Shown: in pieces, positions 59,532 through 64,000 of the stretch
How the letters are laid out: every line of letters begins with the position of its first letter
How positions within the stretch are numbered: position 1 is the first letter of the stretch
Assembly (NCBI GenBank): GCA_021781815.1
Contig: JAJXWB010000019.1
Span: 1 to 64,000 of the forward strand
Reading direction: 5' to 3'
DNA from: Pseudomonadota bacterium
GTDB taxonomy: Bacteria; Pseudomonadota; Alphaproteobacteria; Rhizobiales; Beijerinckiaceae
DNA length: 64,000 nt
Position numbers and translations under genes: made by a program
The notes under the pieces: model-generated
Told to the model about the DNA's origin: nothing
Seen by the model: the letters and a program-made list of their open reading frames with translations, nothing else
The model's database searches: none

Positions 59532-60827
59532 ATGGCCGCACCGAAACCGCCTGCCTTCGAAACCCTCAGCCTGCATGCGGGCCAGCATCCCGATCCCGTC
59601 ACCGGCTCGCGCGCGACGCCGATCCACCAGACGACAAGCTACGTGTTCCGTGATGCGGATCACGCGGCGGCGCTCTTCAATCTTGAGGTCGGCGGGCACA
59701 TCTATTCCCGCATCTCCAATCCGACCGTCGCAGTGCTGGAGGAGCGCCTGGCCGCGCTCGAGGGCGGGTCGGCGGCAGTCTGCGCGGCCAGCGGGCAGGC
59801 GGCGCTGCATCTGGCGATCGCAACGTTGCTGGGCGCCGGCGACCATATCGTGGCCTCGTCGTCGCTGTATGGCGGAACAGTCAATCTGCTGGCCCAGACG
59901 CTGCCGCGCTTCGGCATAACCTCGACATTCGTCAAGCCTCGCGACCACGCGGCGATCCGCGCGGCGATCACACCGGAGACGAGGCTCGTGATCGGCGAAA
60001 CGATCGGCAATCCAGGCCTCGAAGTTCTGGACATTCGGGCGATCGCGCGGATTGCGCACGAGGCCGGCCTGCCCCTTCTGATCGACAATACGTTTGCGAC
60101 GCCCTGGCTCTGCCGACCGTTCGAGCATGGCGCGGACATCGTCACACACTCCATCACCAAATGGATCGGCGGCCACGGAATTGCGATCGGCGGCGTCGTG
60201 ATCGACGGCGGCCGATTCGACTGGCGCGCGTCCGGAAAGTTTCCGACGATGACCGAGCCCTACGCGGGCTACGACGGGCTTGTCTTTGCCGAGGAATTTG
60301 GACCGATCGCCTTCGCCATGCGGGCGCGCGCGGAAGGCCTGCGCGATTTCGGGGCATGCCTTTCGCCGACCCACGCCTTCCATCTGTTGCAGGGCGTCGA
60401 GACGCTGCCGCTGCGCATGGACCGGCACATCGCCAACACAGCCGCCATCCTTGCCTTCCTGCAAAAGAACGAGGCGGTCGCCTGGGTCAACCATCCCTCG
60501 CTCGACACTCATCCAGATCATGCGCTGGCCGCGCGCCTGCTGCCGAAGGGCGCGGGCTCGATCGTCTGCTTCGGCATCAAGGGCGGCCGGGCCGCCGGCC
60601 GCAAATTCATCGAATCGCTGTCGCTGGCGAGCCATCTCGCCAATGTCGGCGACGCGAAGACGCTGGTCATTCACCCCGCCAGCACCACGCACCGGCAGAT
60701 GAACGCCGAGCAGCTCGCGAAGGCTGGCGTCGGCGAGGACATGATCCGGCTGTCGGTCGGCCTGGAAAACGCGGCCGACATCACGGCTGATCTGGCGCAA
60801 GCCCTGCGCGTCTCGCAGAAAGGGTGA
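59532..60827 (+). CDS. metY: O-acetylhomoserine/O-succinylhomoserine sulfhydrylase (Cys/Met metabolism PLP family)
   Basis: PLP enzyme of 431 aa making homocysteine from activated homoserine and sulfide. The start at 59532 precedes MAAPKPPAFETLSLHAGQHPD; the frame upstream is basic and antisense to the DCoH gene's promoter. Key parts: TTSYVFRDADHAAALFN, YSRISNPTVAVLEERLAALEGG, DNTFATPWLCRPFEHGADIVTHSITKWIGGHG with the PLP-Lys, and HPASTTHRQM. The length and YAGYDGLVF insert match OAH sulfhydrylase and not cystathionine gamma-lyase. No SAM riboswitch is visible in the 130 bp upstream. Confidence 0.92.
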   Translation: MAAPKPPAFETLSLHAGQHPDPVTGSRATPIHQTTSYVFRDADHAAALFNLEVGGHIYSRISNPTVAVLEERLAALEGGSAAVCAASGQAALHLAIATLLGAGDHIVASSSLYGGTVNLLAQTLPRFGITSTFVKPRDHAAIRAAITPETRLVIGETIGNPGLEVLDIRAIARIAHEAGLPLLIDNTFATPWLCRPFEHGADIVTHSITKWIGGHGIAIGGVVIDGGRFDWRASGKFPTMTEPYAGYDGLVFAEEFGPIAFAMRARAEGLRDFGACLSPTHAFHLLQGVETLPLRMDRHIANTAAILAFLQKNEAVAWVNHPSLDTHPDHALAARLLPKGAGSIVCFGIKGGRAAGRKFIESLSLASHLANVGDAKTLVIHPASTTHRQMNAEQLAKAGVGEDMIRLSVGLENAADITADLAQALRVSQKG

Positions 60828-60831
60828 GACC

Positions 60832-61620
60832 ATGAATTTTACGTATCGGGGCGAACAAGTCCACGCATCGACCGGCGGCATCGCCTTCGACGCCACGCTG
60901 CCCACCGTCGTCTTCCTGCACGGCGCGGGCATGGACCACACAGTATGGTTCCTGCAATCGCGCTGGTTCGCGCATCACGGGCGCAGCGTGCTCGCACTCG
61001 ACTTTCCGGGCCATGGCCAGTCGGGCGGGCAGCCATTGACCTCGATCGAAACCATGGCGGACTGGACCGCCGGCGCGCTCGATCATCTCGGAGTGAAGCA
61101 GGCCGCTTTCGTCGGTCATTCCATGGGGGCGCTCGTGTCGATTTCCATCGCCGCGCGGCGGCCGGACCAGGTCCGCGCCCTCGGCCTTGTCGGCGCGGCG
61201 CTGGCCATGCCGGTTTCAAAGGATCTGCTCGCGGCCGCCGAGGCCGACAGCCATGACGCCATCGACATGGTGAACCTCTGGGGGCACGGGTTTCATGCGG
61301 GCATCGGCGGATCGGAATGGCCGGGCGTGTGGATGACCGGAGCGAGCGAGGACTTGCTGGAAAACGCCGCGCCCGGCGTGCTCGCCAGAGATCTCGCCGC
61401 CTGCAACGCGCATCAGGCAGTCGCCGACAACGCCGCTAACATTTCCTGCCCGGCCCTGATCGTGCAGGGCTCGCGCGACCTGATGACGCCGCTGAAAGGC
61501 GCGCGCGCGCTAGCGGCGGCGATCAGGAACGGATCCATTCATGTGATCGACGGCGCGGGACATATGGTCATGATAGAGCGCGCGACGGAGACGCTGCAGG
61601 CGCTGGCGCGCGCGATATGA
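60832..61620 (+). CDS. alpha/beta hydrolase
   Basis: 262-aa serine hydrolase beginning 4 bp after metY, so probably co-transcribed. Oxyanion region VVFLHGAGMDHTVWF, nucleophile GHSMGALVS, acid in VQGSRDLMTP and histidine in IDGAGHMVMIE give a complete triad. It resembles esterases and homoserine-ester-type hydrolases of this fold only in general architecture. Its place after metY could mean thioester or ester hydrolysis linked to the following CoA-transferase gene. Confidence 0.85.
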   Translation: MNFTYRGEQVHASTGGIAFDATLPTVVFLHGAGMDHTVWFLQSRWFAHHGRSVLALDFPGHGQSGGQPLTSIETMADWTAGALDHLGVKQAAFVGHSMGALVSISIAARRPDQVRALGLVGAALAMPVSKDLLAAAEADSHDAIDMVNLWGHGFHAGIGGSEWPGVWMTGASEDLLENAAPGVLARDLAACNAHQAVADNAANISCPALIVQGSRDLMTPLKGARALAAAIRNGSIHVIDGAGHMVMIERATETLQALARAI

Positions 61621-61654
61621 GTCGACAGGCGATCGGGACATTTCGGAGGAGCGG

Positions 61655-62806
61655 ATGAACAAGGCCTTTGCCGGCTTAAACGTGCTCGATTTCTCGACGA
61701 CGATCGCCGGGCCCTATTGCGCGCGCCTGCTCGCCGATCTCGGCGCTCACGTGATCAAGATCGAATCCCCGGACGGCGATGTGCTTCGCGCGCGTCCGCC
61801 GCTGCGCAACGGTGCGAGTTCAGCGTTCGGACAGCTCAACGCCGGCAAGAAGAGCATCGTGCTCGATCTCAAGAAGCAAGCCGCCGTTGAGGCCGTCCAC
61901 GCGCTGGCGAAGCAGACCGATGTGATTGTCGAGAATTTTCGGCCTGGCGTGATGAAGCGGCTTGGACTCGATTACGCTGCGCTCCACGCCGTCAATCCGC
62001 GCCTCGTCTATTGCTCGATGTCCGGCTATGGCCAGACCGGCCCCTGGGCCGAGAAACCGGCCTATGCGCCGGTGATCCATGCAGCGTCGGGTTACGACCT
62101 CGCGCACATGGCCTATCAGGAGGGTCGCTCGCGCCCGGATTTCTGCGGCGTGTTCCATGCGGACGTCGTGAGCGGCGTCTATGCCTTTGGCGCAATCTCG
62201 ACCGCGCTCTATCAGCGCACGCAGACCGGCCAGGGCCAGCACATCGACGTGTCCATGCTCGAATCGATGCTGAGCCTGACGCTCAACGAGTTGCAGGGCG
62301 CTCAATTTCCGGTCGCGCAACCTACGCGGCCCATGTTCGGGCCGGTCGAGACGAAAGATGGCTACGTGATGGTCGCCGTCGTGACCGAAAAGGCGTTCCG
62401 CAATTTCGTCGCGGCCGCCGGAAGACCCGAGTTCGTCGGCGACCCCCGCTTCGCCGAATATACGGCGCGGCGCGCGCACTGGGGTGAGTTGATGGCGGAA
62501 CTCGAAATCTGGTCGCGAAAGCTGACGCGCGACGAATGCATCGCGGCGCTCGACAAATGCGATGTGCCATGCTCGCCCTATCGAACGGTGGCCGAGGCGC
62601 TCGCCGATCCGCAGATCGCACATCGCGACGCGCTGGCCGAGGTCGTGGACGCAGGCGGGACGTTCAAGGCGCTCAACCCGCCGTTCCGCATGTCGGATGC
62701 CGAGACGCTCGTCGGCAAACACGCGCCGGCGCTTGGAGAGAACACGCGCGCCGTGCTGATCGAAGCGGGATTCGGGCGCGACCAGATCAAGGCGATCATG
62801 GGGTGA
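61655..62806 (+). CDS. CaiB/BaiF family CoA-transferase
   Basis: Family-III CoA-transferase of 383 aa with AGLNVLDFSTTIAGPYCARLLADLGAHVIKIE at the N-terminus, NAGKKSIVLDLK, ENFRPGVMKRLGLDY, CSMSGYGQTGPW and the catalytic Asp region FHADVVSGVYAFGAI. It has the transferase pattern (RLGLDY, SGYGQTGP) and differs from the racemase-like protein at 20489. It moves CoA between a dicarboxylate-type donor and an unknown acid. It follows the hydrolase by 34 bp with AGGAG upstream and faces the LysR gene. Confidence 0.9.
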   Translation: MNKAFAGLNVLDFSTTIAGPYCARLLADLGAHVIKIESPDGDVLRARPPLRNGASSAFGQLNAGKKSIVLDLKKQAAVEAVHALAKQTDVIVENFRPGVMKRLGLDYAALHAVNPRLVYCSMSGYGQTGPWAEKPAYAPVIHAASGYDLAHMAYQEGRSRPDFCGVFHADVVSGVYAFGAISTALYQRTQTGQGQHIDVSMLESMLSLTLNELQGAQFPVAQPTRPMFGPVETKDGYVMVAVVTEKAFRNFVAAAGRPEFVGDPRFAEYTARRAHWGELMAELEIWSRKLTRDECIAALDKCDVPCSPYRTVAEALADPQIAHRDALAEVVDAGGTFKALNPPFRMSDAETLVGKHAPALGENTRAVLIEAGFGRDQIKAIMG

Positions 62807-62929
62807 GCCGAGATCGCGCGGCTGCACGAATTGTAATTGTCATACGCACTGTCGCGCAGACGGAGAGCGAGGCGATCAAGATCCCGGCGGCTTGAGTGGC
62901 GCGCGCACTGGATGTGTCCGAGCGCCCGA

Positions 62930-64000
62930 CTACGGACAGGCTGCGCGAATACTCGCAAGCAGCGCGTCATGCGTTGCAGTCGGCCGCCAGTCGCGGCGGA
63001 TCGTCAACCCGATTCGCCGGGCGCTGCCGGGGGTGGCGACGGGCAGCGGCGCCAGCAGGCCGAGCGCCTGCTCCGTCATGATCTGGTTGGTCGAAATCAG
63101 CGTGAGCCGATCGCTGCGCAGCAGCGCGCCGCGCATCATCACGAGCGAACTGGTCTCGATCAGCCCCGGCAGTTTTTCGCGCGCCGCTTTTGAAAACATC
63201 GAATCGAAATAGGAGCGGGTCGGCGCGCCGGGCGGAGATATGACCCACGGGAACGCCATCAAATCCGCCTCCGATATCATCTTGTAAGCGAAAAGCGGGT
63301 GGCCGACGCGCGCGACGATCGCCAACGGGTCGTCGAACAGCGCGATCTGCTCGACGTCGTCGATGGGCGCAGGCTCGCGCAGCGCGCCGATCAGAAGATC
63401 GATTTCACCGTGCCTCAGCCCATACAGCAGATCGTCGTATGGGCCGTCGACGACGCGCACGTGCACGCTCGGCCGGTCGCGGGTCAGCCGGTCGATGGCC
63501 TCGGGCAGGATGTGGCTGCGCGCAAGTGGCATGGCGCCAATCACGACACGACCGGAATCGCCGCCAAGCAACTCGGCGACCTCGACATAACCATGCTCGA
63601 TTTCGACGAAGGCCAGCTTGGCCTGTTGCGCCAGGAATTCGGCAGGACGGGTAAGTTCGATGCGCTGCCCCCTGCTCTCGAACAACGGCGCGCCGATCAG
63701 ACGTTCGAGATCCTTGGCGGCGCGATGGATGGAGGGCTGCGACAGACCGACGGCGCGCGCGGCCAGGCTGAAATTTCCGGCGCCAAAAACGGCGATCAGC
63801 GCGCGCAATTGCGCGACCGTGATGAGGCGATCGAGATCGGGCGCCGAGCGGCCGCGGCCCGCGGCCTTCGCGACCTCGCGCGCCCCAGCGTGCAGGAACT
63901 CCAGCGCGCGCTCTGCGCGGACGCAGAACAGACGACCCGCGGGCGTTGTCGTCATTCCGTCCGCTCCCTGCTCGAACAGCGGGGCGCCGAGGCGCGCTTC
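62930..64000 (-). CDS. LysR-type regulator with two tandem HTH domains (5' end beyond the window)
   Basis: The visible part is 357 residues and the frame stays open to the window edge. Upstream of the Met at 63955 it reads EARLGAPLFEQGADG, then TTTPAGRLFCVRAERALEFL: the end of one LysR HTH domain. A second complete HTH follows (LRALIAVFGAGNFSLAARAVGLSQPSIHRAAKDLE, then LIGAPLFESRGQRIELT). The effector domain starts near RVVIGAMPLARSHILP. So the true start lies outside. A double HTH is unusual for LysR proteins. It converges with the CoA-transferase gene. Confidence 0.88.
   Translation of the reverse strand, partial: EARLGAPLFEQGADGMTTTPAGRLFCVRAERALEFLHAGAREVAKAAGRGRSAPDLDRLITVAQLRALIAVFGAGNFSLAARAVGLSQPSIHRAAKDLERLIGAPLFESRGQRIELTRPAEFLAQQAKLAFVEIEHGYVEVAELLGGDSGRVVIGAMPLARSHILPEAIDRLTRDRPSVHVRVVDGPYDDLLYGLRHGEIDLLIGALREPAPIDDVEQIALFDDPLAIVARVGHPLFAYKMISEADLMAFPWVISPPGAPTRSYFDSMFSKAAREKLPGLIETSSLVMMRGALLRSDRLTLISTNQIMTEQALGLLAPLPVATPGSARRIGLTIRRDWRPTATHDALLASIRAACP

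Overview
This GC-rich window looks like chromosome from an alphaproteobacterium of the order Hyphomicrobiales (Rhizobiales). The case rests on family content, codon use, a MaeB-type malic enzyme, alphaproteobacterial IF-3 and PolA, and short REP-like hairpins between genes. No rRNA or CRISPR array is visible. One tRNA-Arg(CCG) lies at the left edge.

Layout. 0.1-16 kb is mostly housekeeping: tRNA-Arg, a membrane protein, polA, thiM-thiE, maeB, mutS, a two-subunit CoA-transferase, infC (apparently with an AUU start), a glycosyltransferase and an alpha/beta hydrolase. 16.4-28.4 kb holds an L,D-transpeptidase and then a divergent acyl-CoA catabolic cluster. Five genes point left (enoyl-CoA hydratase, CaiB-type enzyme, SDR, second hydratase, solute-binding protein). 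Six point right (thiolase, APH-type kinase, DUF6285 protein, acyl-CoA dehydrogenase, hydratase, nitronate monooxygenase). They share a 168-bp intergenic region carrying a palindromic operator. The kinase/DUF6285/dehydrogenase trio has the order of the lvaABC genes for 4-hydroxyacyl-CoA catabolism. 28.5-35.2 kb carries an RND pump with adaptor, a BigR/SqrR-like ArsR regulator, a DUF2892 membrane protein, and a MATE pump with its MarR regulator. 35.2-40.2 kb has aroE and cobalamin genes (DUF1636, cobD, cobC, cbiD, cobU).

41.5-48.6 kb is the highlight. A 7,100-bp element interrupts recQ and is itself a three-level nest of different IS1595-family elements. The outer element (41513-48612) has 23-bp terminal inverted repeats and an 8-bp target duplication. 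Removing it with one duplicate copy rejoins recQ in frame. Its DUF3800 cargo gene is split by a second element (42607-47207), also with an 8-bp duplication and also reversible in frame. That second element is interrupted by a third (43839-46414), again with an 8-bp duplication. All three carry small cargo ORFs beside their transposase, and each transposase has a promoter starting inside its own terminal repeat.

48.9-64 kb returns to chromosomal genes: an RpfC-like hybrid histidine kinase behind a REC-PAS-GGDEF-EAL protein, an amidase, a small Tat-signal protein, an ACAD11-like dehydrogenase, a dienelactone hydrolase, folP-folK with a DCoH-like gene, a MetY-type sulfhydrylase, an alpha/beta hydrolase, a CaiB-type CoA-transferase, and a LysR regulator with two tandem HTH domains that runs off the right edge.
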